DNA of 18,633 bases from an uncultured Aquincola sp. (GCA_937883885.1 CAKZXL010000149.1:1-18633); one strand, 5' to 3'; counted from the first letter of the stretch, positions 1 to 7,734 are shown. Translations and numbers: made by a program. The notes: generated from the sequence alone by a model not told the origin.

Positions 1-494
1 CGGTTGTGGTCCAGGCGCAGCATGGCGGTGAAGTTCTTGGCCGGCAGGTCGGGGGCCGACTTCATCGCGATGTAGGCGTTGGTGTTGGCCGGGTTGCCCA
101 CCACCAGCACCTTGACGTTGCGCGAAGCCACCTTGTTCAGCGCCTTGCCCTGCGCGGTGAAGATCTGGGCGTTGGCCGACAGCAGGTCCTTGCGTTCCAT
201 GCCGGGGCCGCGCGGGCGGGCGCCCACCAGCAGGGCGTAGTCGGCGTCCTTGAAGGCCACTTCCGGATCGCCCGTGGCGACGATGCCGGCCACCAGCGGG
301 AAGGCGCAGTCGTCCAGTTCCATGATCACGCCCTTGAGCGCGTTCTGGGCCTTCTCGTCGGGGATCTCGAGCAGTTGCAGGATGACCGGCTGGTCCTTGC
401 CCAGCATTTCGCCGGAGGCGATGCGGAACAGCAGGGCATAACCGATTTGACCGGCGGCGCCGGTGACGGCCACGCGAACGGGCGACTTGCTCAT
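1..494 (-). CDS. mdh: malate dehydrogenase, 5' part (C-terminus outside window)
   Basis: NAD-dependent malate dehydrogenase of the TCA cycle, interconverting malate and oxaloacetate in the cytoplasm. Reading leftward from the ATG complementary to 492-494, 164 codons are present before the window edge. The product starts [20 protein letters not shown], with the Rossmann NAD-binding glycine motif GAAGQIG at residues 12-18. The substrate-loop arginines lie in [15 protein letters not shown], the motif [11 protein letters not shown] follows, and LRLDHN ends the visible part, with Asp162 the family aspartate that pairs with the catalytic His. That His lies beyond the window, so the gene is cut by the window edge rather than broken. 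An AGGAG Shine-Dalgarno stands six bases before the start. The gene is divergent from gntR across a 150-bp region containing a palindromic operator, which fits shared control with the sdh-gltA block. The sequence is of the beta/gamma-proteobacterial cytosolic-type MDH clade, and identity is near certain. Confidence 0.96.
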   Translation of the reverse strand, partial: MSKSPVRVAVTGAAGQIGYALLFRIASGEMLGKDQPVILQLLEIPDEKAQNALKGVIMELDDCAFPLVAGIVATGDPEVAFKDADYALLVGARPRGPGMERKDLLSANAQIFTAQGKALNKVASRNVKVLVVGNPANTNAYIAMKSAPDLPAKNFTAMLRLDHN

Positions 495-644
495 GGAGAA
501 CTCCTGATGGGGAAGGAAAAAGGAGAGGGTGAGGGCGCTAAGGTCCGACCAGCCCACGAGTTTAGCCCCCGTCAGGGCGATTGACGATGCGGTCGAAGAT
601 CTTATGTCTTATGTAAGACATCGGTTCTGTGATGGAATGGAAGG
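495..644. promoter_or_regulatory. divergent mdh / gntR control region
   Basis: This 150-bp non-coding region separates mdh (-) from gntR (+). Rightward, TTGACG at 581-586 is a good -35 match; 16-17 bases on, a poor -10 (TATGTC or ATGTCT, 603-609) falls inside the palindrome at 604-621. A regulator bound there should therefore block or modulate the gntR promoter. Leftward, a weak promoter for mdh could lie between about 560 and 590 (TAAACT as -10 on the - strand), but the match is poor. The region is visibly more AT-rich than the flanking genes. Promoter placement is by eye only. Confidence 0.5.
604..621. promoter_or_regulatory. palindromic operator, probably for the adjacent GntR regulator
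   Basis: ATGTCTTA-TG-TAAGACAT is a perfect 8-bp inverted repeat around a 2-bp centre, ending 23 bp before the gntR start. The extended site at 600-619 reads TCTTATGTCTTATGTAAGAC. From memory this closely resembles the motif assigned by comparative genomics to the TCA-cycle GntR-family regulator SdhR of betaproteobacteria; I could not verify that here. Symmetry, spacing and its place between mdh and gntR-sdh are typical of a GntR dimer operator, and overlap with the putative gntR promoter suggests autoregulation. Confidence 0.72.
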
Positions 645-1412
645 ATGTCTTCCGCGCTGCCATCGCCCGAGCCGACCAGCGGCCCTGCCGCCATGGCGCC
701 GTCTTTCAGCCCCCTGTACCAGCAGATCAAGGCGCTGATCACCCAGAGCCTGCAAGGCGGCGAATGGAAGCCGGGCGAGCCCATTCCCAGCGAGACCGAG
801 CTGGCCGCGCGTTTCAAGGTCAGCCAGGGCACGGTGCGCAAGGCCATCGACGAGCTGGCCACCGAGAACCTGCTGGTGCGCCGCCAGGGCAAGGGCACCT
901 TCGTGGCCACCCATGCCGAAGAGAAGGTGCAGTTCCGCTTCCTGCGGCTGATTCCCGATGAAGGCGAGGCCGGCAACATGCCGCGCCGCTTCCTGGACTG
1001 CCGCCGCCTGCGGGCGCCGGCCGACGTGGCCAAGGCGCTGGAGCTGCGCAGCGGCGAGCCGGTGCTGCAGGTGCGGCGCCTGCTGTACTTCCGTGAGCGG
1101 CCGGTGGTGCTGGACGACATCTGGCTGGCGGGTGCGCAGTTCAAGGGCCTGACGGCCGAGCGGCTGTCGGAGCTGCGTGCGCCGCTGTACCGGCTTTTCG
1201 AAAGCGAGTTCGGCGTGCGCATGATCCGCGCCGAGGAAAAGATCCGTGCGGTGGCCGCCAGCGGCGCCTCCGCCGAGCTGCTGGAAGTGCCCGCGGGCAC
1301 GCCGCTGCTGTCGGTCGAACGGCTGTCCTACACCTACGGCAACAAGCCGGTGGAGTGGCGCCGCGGCCTCTACGACACCACCACCCACTTCTACAGAAAC
1401 GAACTCAGTTGA
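645..1412 (+). CDS. GntR family (HutC/UTRA-type) transcriptional regulator, probable TCA-cycle regulator
   Basis: A 255-aa regulator with an N-terminal winged helix-turn-helix at about residues 21-90 (PLYQQIKALI, then IPSETELAARFKVSQGTVRKAI and the wing RRQGKGTFV). A UTRA effector-binding domain follows at about 100-250, which places it in the HutC subfamily. The ATG at 645 has GGAA seven bases upstream and AAGG abutting it. An in-frame ATG at 693 lacks a Shine-Dalgarno but would still keep the whole DNA-binding domain, so the start is slightly uncertain. It sits 108 bp before sdhC on the same strand and diverges from mdh, with a perfect palindrome just upstream. This context suggests control of the TCA genes and of itself. 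Related betaproteobacterial proteins have been named SdhR, but the effector is not visible from sequence, so no symbol is assigned. No terminator is seen between it and sdhC. Confidence 0.93.
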   Translation: MSSALPSPEPTSGPAAMAPSFSPLYQQIKALITQSLQGGEWKPGEPIPSETELAARFKVSQGTVRKAIDELATENLLVRRQGKGTFVATHAEEKVQFRFLRLIPDEGEAGNMPRRFLDCRRLRAPADVAKALELRSGEPVLQVRRLLYFRERPVVLDDIWLAGAQFKGLTAERLSELRAPLYRLFESEFGVRMIRAEEKIRAVAASGASAELLEVPAGTPLLSVERLSYTYGNKPVEWRRGLYDTTTHFYRNELS

Positions 1413-1520
1413 CGAAGGCAGTTGGGCGTGTGGCTACCCGTGCCTGCGCCCTGCTGCGTTGCAATAAACTCCCGCGGTTTCACTGCGATTACAACCCTCC
1501 CCGCCGGCCCAAGGATGCAT

Positions 1521-1949
1521 ATGGCAGACACCCTGAAAACCCGTCCCGTCTACCGGAACATCCACGTCACGCAGATCGTGAAGTACCGCTTGCCGCCCGC
1601 CGGCATCGTGTCGATTCTTCACCGCATCAGCGGCGTGATCATGTTTCTGTTGTTGCCGTTCGTGATCTGGATGTTCGACGCCAGCGTCACCTCCGAGATC
1701 TCGTACGACGGCTTTGCCAGCGCGTTCCGGGCCGGCATCGGCTTCGTGCCCGGCTGGTTCCTCAAGCTGGTGTCGCTGGCGCTGATCTGGGCCTACCTGC
1801 TCCACTTCATCGCCGGCGTGCGCCACCTGTGGATGGATGCCACCCACGCGGTCACCAAGGGCGCCGGCCACCACTCGGCCGTGTTCACGCTGGTTGCCAG
1901 CAGCATCCTCACCGTGCTGCTGGGCGCCAAGCTCTTCGGCCTGTACTGA
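1521..1949 (+). CDS. sdhC: succinate dehydrogenase cytochrome b556 subunit
   Basis: First membrane anchor of complex II; binds heme b and ubiquinone in the inner membrane. The 142-aa product begins MADTLKTRPVYRNIHVTQIV. It has the quinone-site segment SILHRISG (Ser31, Arg35) and three predicted membrane spans at about 36-53, 79-97 and 119-139. The heme ligand His102 lies in GVRHLWMD, equivalent to His84 of E. coli SdhC. The reading frame is open further upstream, but the residues there (MGVWLPVPAPCC and on) are unlike the family. ATG 1521 has AAGG six bases upstream, whereas ATG 1515 touches that same AAGG, so 1521 is preferred. The 108 bp to gntR contains TTGACG overlapping the gntR stop and an AT-richer patch at 1459-1495, but no convincing complete promoter. 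Thirty bases separate it from sdhD. Confidence 0.95.
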   Translation: MADTLKTRPVYRNIHVTQIVKYRLPPAGIVSILHRISGVIMFLLLPFVIWMFDASVTSEISYDGFASAFRAGIGFVPGWFLKLVSLALIWAYLLHFIAGVRHLWMDATHAVTKGAGHHSAVFTLVASSILTVLLGAKLFGLY

Positions 1950-1979
1950 TCCCCGTTCCACAAGAAGATTCAGCTCACG

Positions 1980-2342
1980 ATGTCCACCAACTACGGTTCC
2001 AAGCGCATCGTCGTAGGCGCGCACTACGGCCTGCGCGACTGGCTCAGCCAGCGCGTCACTGCGGTCCTGATGGCCCTGTTCACCCTCGTGCTGCTGGTGC
2101 AGGTGCTCCTGCCCGGCGAACTCAACTACGACCGCTGGTCCGGCATCTTTTCCCACCAGTGGATGAAGGTGCTTACGTTTGTCGTCATCATCGCCCTGCT
2201 TTATCACGTGTGGGTCGGCATCCGCGACGTGTGGATGGACTACGTGAAGCCGGTCGGTCTGCGCCTGGGCCTGCAGGTGGCAACGATCGCGTGGCTCGTC
2301 GGCTGCGCCGGCTGGGCAGTGCAAGTGCTCTGGAGACTTTAA
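1980..2342 (+). CDS. sdhD: succinate dehydrogenase membrane anchor subunit
   Basis: Second membrane anchor of succinate:ubiquinone oxidoreductase, 120 aa, with three hydrophobic spans (about 27-45, 62-82 and 97-116). His76 in LLYHVWVGIRDVWMDY is the expected second axial heme b ligand (His71 in E. coli). Asp87 and Tyr88 match the quinone-site Asp82/Tyr83 pair. The N-terminal half, GAHYGLRDWLSQRVTAVLMA, carries the RxTA pattern usual in betaproteobacterial SdhD. ATG 1980 is preceded by a weak AAGAAG element. The stop is three bases from the sdhA start, so translational coupling is likely. Length and topology are normal for the family. Confidence 0.94.
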   Translation: MSTNYGSKRIVVGAHYGLRDWLSQRVTAVLMALFTLVLLVQVLLPGELNYDRWSGIFSHQWMKVLTFVVIIALLYHVWVGIRDVWMDYVKPVGLRLGLQVATIAWLVGCAGWAVQVLWRL

Positions 2343-2345
2343 GAA

Positions 2346-4154
2346 ATGGCCGTCAACGCTTCTTCCCTTCCGCGCCGCAAGTTCGACGTCGTCATCGTCG
2401 GCGCCGGTGGTTCCGGCATGCGCGCCTCGCTGCAGCTGTCCCGCGCCGGCCTCAACGTGGCCGTGCTCAGCAAGGTGTTTCCCACCCGCTCGCACACCGT
2501 GGCGGCGCAGGGCGGCATCGGTGCCTCGCTGGGCAACATGAGCGAGGACAACTGGCACTACCACTTCTACGACACCATCAAGGGCTCCGACTGGCTGGGC
2601 GACCAGGACGCCATCGAGTTCATGTGCCGTGAAGCGCCCAAGGTGGTGTACGAGCTCGAACACTTCGGCATGCCGTTCGACCGCAACCCCGACGGCACCA
2701 TCTACCAGCGCCCGTTCGGCGGCCACACCGCCAACTACGGCGAAAAGCCGGTGCAGCGCGCCTGCGCCGCGGCCGACCGCACCGGCCACGCGATGCTTCA
2801 CACGCTCTACCAGCAGAACGTCAAGGCCCGCACCAACTTCTTCGTCGAATGGATGGCGCTGGACCTGATCCGCGACGCTGAAGGCGACGTGGTGGGCGTG
2901 ACCGCGCTGGAGATGGAAACCGGCGACATCCACATCCTGGAAGCCAAGACCACGCTGCTGGCCACCGGCGGCGCGGGCCGCATCTTCGCGGCCAGCACCA
3001 ACGCCTTCATCAACACCGGCGACGGTCTGGGCATGGCCGCACGTGCCGGCATCCCGCTGCAGGACATGGAGTTCTGGCAGTTCCACCCCACCGGCGTGGC
3101 CGGCGCGGGCGTGCTGCTGACCGAAGGCTGCCGCGGTGAAGGCGCCATCCTGCGCAACAGCGATGGCGAGCGCTTCATGGAGCGCTATGCGCCCACGCTG
3201 AAGGACCTGGCACCGCGCGACTTCGTCTCGCGCTGCATGGACCAGGAGATCAAGCAAGGCCGTGGCTGTGGTCCCAACAAGGACTACGTGGTGCTGGACA
3301 TGACCCACCTGGGCGCCGACACCATCATGAAGCGCCTGCCTTCTGTGTTCGAGATCGGCCACAACTTCGCCAACGTCGACATCACCAAGGAACCGATCCC
3401 GGTGGTGCCCACCATCCACTACCAGATGGGTGGCATCCCGACGAACATCCACGGCCAGGTGGTCACGCCCAACGGGCAGATCCCCAACGCCATCGTCAAC
3501 GGCCTGTACGCGGTGGGCGAATGCTCCTGCGTGTCGGTGCACGGCGCCAACCGCCTGGGCACCAACTCGCTGCTCGACCTGGTGGTGTTCGGCCGCGCCG
3601 CGGGCAACCACATCGTCGAGTTCAACAACAAGAACAAGAACCACAAGCCGCTGCCGGCCGACGCCGTGGACCGCACGCTGGAACGCGTCGCCCGCCTGGA
3701 CAGCAGCACCAGCGGCGAATACGCGCAGGACGTGGCCAACGAGATCCGCTCGGTCATGCAGCAGCATGCGGCGGTGTTCCGCACCCAGGCGTCGATGGAC
3801 GAAGGCGTGCGCAAGATCCTCGAAGTGGCCCAGCGCGTGCCCAACATCGGCCTGAAGGACAAGTCCAAGGTCTTCAACACTGCCCGCGTCGAGGCCTTGG
3901 AAGTCGAGAACCTGATCGAAGCCGCGAAGGCGACGATGATCTCGGCGGCGGCCCGCACCGAATGCCGTGGCGCCCACACGGTCGAGGACTACGAGCGTCC
4001 GGCGGACGACCCGCAGTTCCCGCTCGGCCGCAACGACGCCGAATGGATGAAGCACACGCTGTTCTTCAGCGAAGACAACCGGCTCGAATACAAGCCCGTC
4101 AACCTGAAGCCGCTGACCGTCGAATCGGTGCCGCCCAAGGTCCGCACGTTCTGA
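2346..4154 (+). CDS. sdhA: succinate dehydrogenase flavoprotein subunit
   Basis: Catalytic subunit of complex II, oxidising succinate to fumarate with covalently bound FAD on the cytoplasmic face of the membrane. The product is 602 aa. FDVVIVGAGGSGMRA (residues 13-27) is the dinucleotide-binding fold. His50 in FPTRSHTVAAQGG is the FAD attachment residue. WQFHPTGVAGAGVLLTEGCRGEG and RDFVSRCMDQEI carry active-site His and Arg residues, and HGANRLGTNSLLDLVVFGRAAG completes the FAD and dicarboxylate site. The C-terminal NDAEWMKHTLF and the closing KPLTVESVPPKVRTF are standard. ATG 2346 follows the sdhD stop by three bases with no strong Shine-Dalgarno, consistent with coupling. The FAD-attachment factor gene sdhE lies downstream in the same operon. 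Confidence 0.98.
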   Translation: MAVNASSLPRRKFDVVIVGAGGSGMRASLQLSRAGLNVAVLSKVFPTRSHTVAAQGGIGASLGNMSEDNWHYHFYDTIKGSDWLGDQDAIEFMCREAPKVVYELEHFGMPFDRNPDGTIYQRPFGGHTANYGEKPVQRACAAADRTGHAMLHTLYQQNVKARTNFFVEWMALDLIRDAEGDVVGVTALEMETGDIHILEAKTTLLATGGAGRIFAASTNAFINTGDGLGMAARAGIPLQDMEFWQFHPTGVAGAGVLLTEGCRGEGAILRNSDGERFMERYAPTLKDLAPRDFVSRCMDQEIKQGRGCGPNKDYVVLDMTHLGADTIMKRLPSVFEIGHNFANVDITKEPIPVVPTIHYQMGGIPTNIHGQVVTPNGQIPNAIVNGLYAVGECSCVSVHGANRLGTNSLLDLVVFGRAAGNHIVEFNNKNKNHKPLPADAVDRTLERVARLDSSTSGEYAQDVANEIRSVMQQHAAVFRTQASMDEGVRKILEVAQRVPNIGLKDKSKVFNTARVEALEVENLIEAAKATMISAAARTECRGAHTVEDYERPADDPQFPLGRNDAEWMKHTLFFSEDNRLEYKPVNLKPLTVESVPPKVRTF

Positions 4155-4170
4155 TCCAGGCCCCCGAACC

Positions 4171-4192
4171 GGCTCTGCAAGGCTCTGCAAGG
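4171..4192 (+). repeat. 10-bp tandem duplication in the sdhA-sdhB spacer
   Basis: GGCTCTGCAA occurs twice in immediate succession (4171-4180 and 4181-4190), followed by GG. Each unit junction creates an AAGG sequence. The second AAGG (4189-4192) is the only Shine-Dalgarno candidate for sdhB, 11 bases before its ATG; the first is at 4179-4182. It looks like a small slippage duplication. Confidence 0.85.
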
Positions 4193-4203
4193 ATTACCCA
4201 GCC

Positions 4204-4908
4204 ATGACGAAGCGCACCTTCCACATCTACCGCTACGACCCCGACAAGGACGCCAAGCCCTACATGCAGGTCGTCGAGATCGAACTCGACGGCCACGAGC
4301 GCATGCTGCTCGACGCCCTGAACAAGCTCAAGGCGCAGGACCCGACCATCTCCTTCCGGCGTTCGTGCCGTGAAGGCGTGTGCGGCTCCGACGCGATGAA
4401 CATCAACGGCAAGAACGGCCTGGCGTGCCTGACCAACATGCGCACGCTCAAGGACCCGATCGTGCTGAAGCCGCTGCCCGGCCTGCCCGTGATCCGCGAC
4501 CTGATCGTGGACATGACGCAGTTCTTCAAGCAGTACAACTCGATCACGCCTTACCTCATCAACGACACGCCGCCGCCCGACAAGGAGCGCCTGCAGTCGC
4601 CCGAGGAGCGCGACGAGCTGAACGGCCTGTACGAGTGCATCCTGTGCGCCAGCTGCTCGACCAGCTGCCCCAGCTTCTGGTGGAACCCCGACAAGTTCGT
4701 CGGCCCCGCCGGGCTGCTGCAGGCCTACCGCTTCATCGCGGACAGCCGCGACCAGGGCACGGCCGAGCGCCTCGACAACCTCGAGGACCCGTACCGCCTG
4801 TTCCGTTGCCACACGATCATGAACTGCGTCGACGTCTGCCCCAAGGGACTGAACCCGACGAAGGCGATCGGCAAGATCAAGGAACTGATGGTTCGTCGCG
4901 CCGTTTGA
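4204..4908 (+). CDS. sdhB: succinate dehydrogenase iron-sulfur subunit
   Basis: Electron-transfer subunit of complex II, carrying the 2Fe-2S, 4Fe-4S and 3Fe-4S centres between FAD and ubiquinone. The product is 234 aa, a normal length. The 2Fe-2S site is SCREGVCGSD...LAC with Cys55, Cys60, Asp63 and Cys75; the Asp at the third position is as in E. coli. The 4Fe-4S site is CILCASCSTSC (Cys145, 148, 151, with Cys155 going to the next cluster). The remaining 3Fe-4S ligands are in CHTIMNCVDVCPKG (Cys202, 208, 212). SFWWNP and the conserved aromatic residues nearby fit the quinone-side interface. It starts 49 bp after sdhA, behind a 10-bp tandem duplication that supplies AAGG. sdhE follows 44 bp later. 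Confidence 0.97.
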   Translation: MTKRTFHIYRYDPDKDAKPYMQVVEIELDGHERMLLDALNKLKAQDPTISFRRSCREGVCGSDAMNINGKNGLACLTNMRTLKDPIVLKPLPGLPVIRDLIVDMTQFFKQYNSITPYLINDTPPPDKERLQSPEERDELNGLYECILCASCSTSCPSFWWNPDKFVGPAGLLQAYRFIADSRDQGTAERLDNLEDPYRLFRCHTIMNCVDVCPKGLNPTKAIGKIKELMVRRAV

Positions 4909-4952
4909 GGGCGCGCTCGATGCCACAAGGTCAGGCCTGAGCAAGGGTGATG

Positions 4953-5240
4953 ATGGAAACTTTGCTGGATGCTGGTGCGATCAATCGCCTGAAGTGGCGG
5001 TGCCGCCGCGGGCTGCTCGAGAACGACCTGTTCATCGAGCGCTTCTTCCAGCGCCATGAGCATCATCTGACCGAATCGCAGGCCCAGGCCTTGCTGGCAT
5101 TGATGGATCTGTCGGACAACGATCTGCTGGATCTGATGTTGATGCGTACAGAACCGAGTGGCGAGATGGACCGTCCAGAAGTCCATCAGCTGCTCGGGAT
5201 GATGAGAACCCCCGGAACCATCCTCCAGAAAGGGAAGTGA
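4953..5240 (+). CDS. sdhE: SdhE family FAD assembly factor
   Basis: Small soluble protein of the SdhE/YgfY/Sdh5 family that promotes covalent flavinylation of SdhA. The product is 95 aa. The diagnostic RGxxE motif is present as RRGLLEND (RGLLE at residues 19-23), within the five-helix fold typical of the family. Later segments such as [16 protein letters not shown] also fit. Three consecutive start codons are in frame (GTG 4947, ATG 4950, ATG 4953). AAGGG at 4943-4947 is properly spaced only for 4953, so that start is chosen; the alternatives add one or two residues. The stop precedes gltA by one base. Position between sdhB and gltA is the usual one in betaproteobacteria and supports the assignment. 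Confidence 0.93.
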   Translation: METLLDAGAINRLKWRCRRGLLENDLFIERFFQRHEHHLTESQAQALLALMDLSDNDLLDLMLMRTEPSGEMDRPEVHQLLGMMRTPGTILQKGK

Positions 5241-5241
5241 G

Positions 5242-6552
5242 ATGACCCCATCCGACGTGAAAGCCACCCTGTCGTTCACTGACGGCAGCCCCAGCATGGA
5301 CCTGCCCATCTACAAGGGCACGGTGGGCCCGGACGTCATCGACATCCGCAAGCTGTACGCGCAGACCGGCAAGTTCACCTACGACCCCGGCTTCCTGTCG
5401 ACGGCTTCGTGCAACTCCACCATCACCTACATCGACGGTGACAAGGGCGAACTGCTGTACCGCGGCTACCCCATCGAGCAGCTCGCCACCCAGTGCGACT
5501 TCCTCGAGACCTGCTATCTGCTGCTCAACGGCGAGCTGCCCAACGAAACGCAGAAGACCGACTTCGTCAAGACGGTGACCAATCACACGATGGTCAACGA
5601 GCAGATGCAGTTCTTCCTGCGCGGCTTCCGCCGTGATGCGCACCCGATGGCGGTGATGACCGGTCTGGTGGGCGGTCTGTCGGCCTTCTATCACGACAGC
5701 ACCGACATCACGAACCCGCAGCACCGCGAGATCTCGGCCATCCGCCTGATCGCGAAGATGCCGACGCTGGTGGCCATGGCCTACAAGTACGGCATCGGCC
5801 AGCCGTACATCTACCCGAAGAACGACCTGTCGTACACCGCGAACTTCATGCGCATGATGTTCGCCACGCCGTGCGAAGAGTACGTGCCGAACGAGGTGCT
5901 GGTGCGCGCGATGGACCGCATCTTCATCCTGCACGCCGACCACGAGCAGAACGCCTCCACCTCCACGGTGCGGCTGTGCGGCTCGTCGGGCACCAACCCG
6001 TTCGCGGCCATCGCGGCGGGCGTGGCCTGCCTGTGGGGCCCGGCGCACGGCGGCGCCAACGAAGCCGCGCTGAACATGCTGGAGGACATCCAGCGCCAGG
6101 GCGGCGCCGAAAAGATCGGCGAGTTCATCAAGCAGGTCAAGGACAAGAACAGCAGCGTCAAGCTGATGGGCTTCGGTCACCGGGTCTACAAGAACTACGA
6201 CCCGCGCGCCAAGCTGATGCGCGAGACCTGCCACGAGGTGCTGGACGCGCTGGGCCTGCACGACGACCCGCTGTTCAAGCTGGCCATGTCGCTGGAAAAG
6301 ATCGCGCTGGAAGACGACTACTTCGTGTCGCGCAAGCTGTACCCGAACGTCGACTTCTACTCGGGCATCGTGCAGCGCGCGATCGGCATCCCGGTCAGCC
6401 TGTTCACCGCCATCTTCGCGCTGGCCCGCACCGTCGGTTGGATCGCCCAGCTGAACGAGATGATCGGCGACCCCGAGTACAAGATCGGCCGTCCGCGCCA
6501 GCTGTTCTCGGGCGCCACCGCCCGCGACGTGAAGCCCATCGGCCAGCGCTGA
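5242..6552 (+). CDS. gltA: type II citrate synthase
   Basis: Condenses acetyl-CoA and oxaloacetate to citrate, the entry step of the TCA cycle. The 436-aa length fits the hexameric, NADH-sensitive type II class of Gram-negative bacteria. The catalytic residues are visible as His269 ([10 protein letters not shown]), His313 ([15 protein letters not shown]) and Asp371 (NVDFYSG). The N-terminal region has the small beta domain seen in type II enzymes ([21 protein letters not shown]). ATG 5242 follows the sdhE stop by one base, with AGGGAAG upstream, so it is tightly coupled to the sdh genes. A strong intrinsic terminator lies 20 bases after the stop, marking the end of the TCA operon. Confidence 0.98.
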   Translation: MTPSDVKATLSFTDGSPSMDLPIYKGTVGPDVIDIRKLYAQTGKFTYDPGFLSTASCNSTITYIDGDKGELLYRGYPIEQLATQCDFLETCYLLLNGELPNETQKTDFVKTVTNHTMVNEQMQFFLRGFRRDAHPMAVMTGLVGGLSAFYHDSTDITNPQHREISAIRLIAKMPTLVAMAYKYGIGQPYIYPKNDLSYTANFMRMMFATPCEEYVPNEVLVRAMDRIFILHADHEQNASTSTVRLCGSSGTNPFAAIAAGVACLWGPAHGGANEAALNMLEDIQRQGGAEKIGEFIKQVKDKNSSVKLMGFGHRVYKNYDPRAKLMRETCHEVLDALGLHDDPLFKLAMSLEKIALEDDYFVSRKLYPNVDFYSGIVQRAIGIPVSLFTAIFALARTVGWIAQLNEMIGDPEYKIGRPRQLFSGATARDVKPIGQR

Positions 6553-6571
6553 TCGTTCTTCGCACCACGCC

Positions 6572-6598
6572 AACGCCCCGGTCCTCCGGGGCGTTTTT
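6572..6598 (+). terminator. intrinsic terminator after gltA
   Basis: A perfect 8-bp GC stem, CGCCCCGG (6574-6581) and CCGGGGCG (6586-6593), closes a TCCT tetraloop and is followed by TTTTT (6594-6598). Two A-T pairs extend the base. This is a textbook rho-independent terminator for the sdh-gltA transcript. Confidence 0.93.
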
Positions 6599-6606
6599 CG
6601 TGGTGC

Positions 6607-6629
6607 AGCCTTCGCGCCGCGCGAAGGCT
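6607..6629. repeat. perfect 10-bp inverted repeat, 3-nt loop
   Basis: AGCCTTCGCG (6607-6616) and CGCGAAGGCT (6620-6629) are exact reverse complements separated by CCG. There is no T-run on either side, so it is not a typical terminator. It lies 8 bp past the gltA terminator and 52 bp before the bug gene. It could be a protein-binding palindrome, for example for the LysR protein two genes on, or a transcript-stabilising hairpin. Confidence 0.75.
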
Positions 6630-6681
6630 TGGTCGTCCAATCTCGCACGCCGCCCCTTCGCCGGCGGTCTATGCTGGCGCC

Positions 6682-7698
6682 ATGCGCGAAGACTGCAAGA
6701 TGTTCCTGCCCTCGATGCCCGTGGCCCGGCGCCGCCGCAGCCTGTGTCTGCTGGCGGCGAGCCTGGCTGCTGGGGCCTGGCCGGCACTGGCCCCTGCCGC
6801 GCCGCCGGCCTACCCGCAGCGCGCCATCACCTTCGTGGTGCCGTTTCCAGCCGGCAGTGCCACCGATCAGCTCGCCCGCGTGATGGGCGAGCGCATCGCG
6901 CAAGCCGCCGGCCAGCCGGTGGTGGTGGAAAACCGCCCGGGCGCCAACGGCTCCATCGGCACTGCGCAGGCCGCCAAGGCCGCGCCCGATGGCCACACGT
7001 TCTTGATCGCCACCAGCACCACGCATGCGGCCAATGCCTCGCTGTACCGCAAGCTGCCCTACGACCCGATCAAGGACTTCACCCCGGTGTCGCGCCTGGG
7101 CGAAATCCCGTTCGTGCTGCTGATCAACCCGACGGTGCCGGCTGACACGGCGCCCAGGTTCATCAGCCATGTGCGCGCCAACCCCGACAAGCTGGCCTGG
7201 GGCTCGGGCTCCAGCGGCAGCCTGGTGCCCGGCCATGCGCTGGTCTCGGCCAACCAGCTCAAGATGGTGCACGTGCCCTACAAGGGGGTGCAGCCGGCCA
7301 TGACCGATGCCATCGGCGGGCAGATCCAGCTGGTGTTCGCCGACCTGGCCTCGGCGGTGCCGCAGATCAAGGCCGGCAAGCTGCGCGCGCTGGCCGTCAC
7401 CTCGGCCGCCGAGCATCCGATGCTGCCCGGCGTGCCGCCGATGTCCACCGTGGTGCCCGCGTTCGAGATGACCGCCTGGTTCGCGATGTACGCGCCCGCC
7501 GGCACCGCGCCGGCCCAGGTGAATCAGATGAACCAGTGGGTGCGCGCCGCCTTGACCGATGCCGGCGTGCAGTCCAAGCTGGCGGTGTCGGGCTTCCGGC
7601 TCACGCCGAGCAGCCCGGCCGACCTGGGCCTGTTCGCCGCCAAGGAAACGGTGAAGTGGGCCAAGGCCGTGACCAGCGCCGGCATCACGCCCGAATAG
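6682..7698 (+). CDS. Bug/TctC family periplasmic solute-binding protein
   Basis: Extracytoplasmic receptor of the Bug family, which is greatly expanded in Burkholderiales and binds small carboxylates or similar solutes. The product is up to 338 aa. An n-region VARRRRS and a hydrophobic stretch LCLLAASLAAGAWPALA, with cleavage near APAA, form a signal peptide; the arginine run leaves Tat export possible. The mature protein shows the family signatures YPQRAITFVVPFPAGSATDQLAR, VVVENRPGANGSIGTAQAAKAAPDGHTFL, YRKLPYDPIKDFTPVSRL and VPYKGVQPAMTDAIGGQIQLVF. Starts at 6682, 6700 and 6715 are all possible. A TATGCT box at 6670-6675, seven bases before 6682, would imply an almost leaderless message, while GAAG upstream of 6700 is a weak Shine-Dalgarno. 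No TctAB membrane partners are nearby, as is common for orphan Bug proteins. The ligand is unknown. A LysR gene follows after 36 bp. Confidence 0.92.
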   Translation: MREDCKMFLPSMPVARRRRSLCLLAASLAAGAWPALAPAAPPAYPQRAITFVVPFPAGSATDQLARVMGERIAQAAGQPVVVENRPGANGSIGTAQAAKAAPDGHTFLIATSTTHAANASLYRKLPYDPIKDFTPVSRLGEIPFVLLINPTVPADTAPRFISHVRANPDKLAWGSGSSGSLVPGHALVSANQLKMVHVPYKGVQPAMTDAIGGQIQLVFADLASAVPQIKAGKLRALAVTSAAEHPMLPGVPPMSTVVPAFEMTAWFAMYAPAGTAPAQVNQMNQWVRAALTDAGVQSKLAVSGFRLTPSSPADLGLFAAKETVKWAKAVTSAGITPE

Positions 7699-7734
7699 CC
7701 GCGCGCACCACCTGACCGCGCGCCGCCGCCGCCC

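Noticed and set aside
6..584. 192-codon + strand frame over the mdh region
   Set aside because: It is the complement of mdh, which shows complete family motifs on the - strand with a proper ribosome site.
1409..1495. A dedicated sdhC promoter (TTGACG at 1409, or TTGCAA at 1459)
   Set aside because: No matching -10 at acceptable spacing for either candidate. It is mentioned under sdhC but not called.
1355..2632. 425-codon + strand frame overlapping gntR, sdhC, sdhD and sdhA
   Set aside because: Arg/Pro/His-rich out-of-frame shadow. Real genes with motifs occupy the other frame throughout.
1434..4190. 918-codon open frame on the - strand, antisense to sdhC-sdhD-sdhA
   Set aside because: It is a shadow of real genes in high-GC DNA. 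Composition is His/Val/Gly/Arg-rich with no family resemblance, and the opposite strand carries unmistakable SdhC, SdhD and SdhA.
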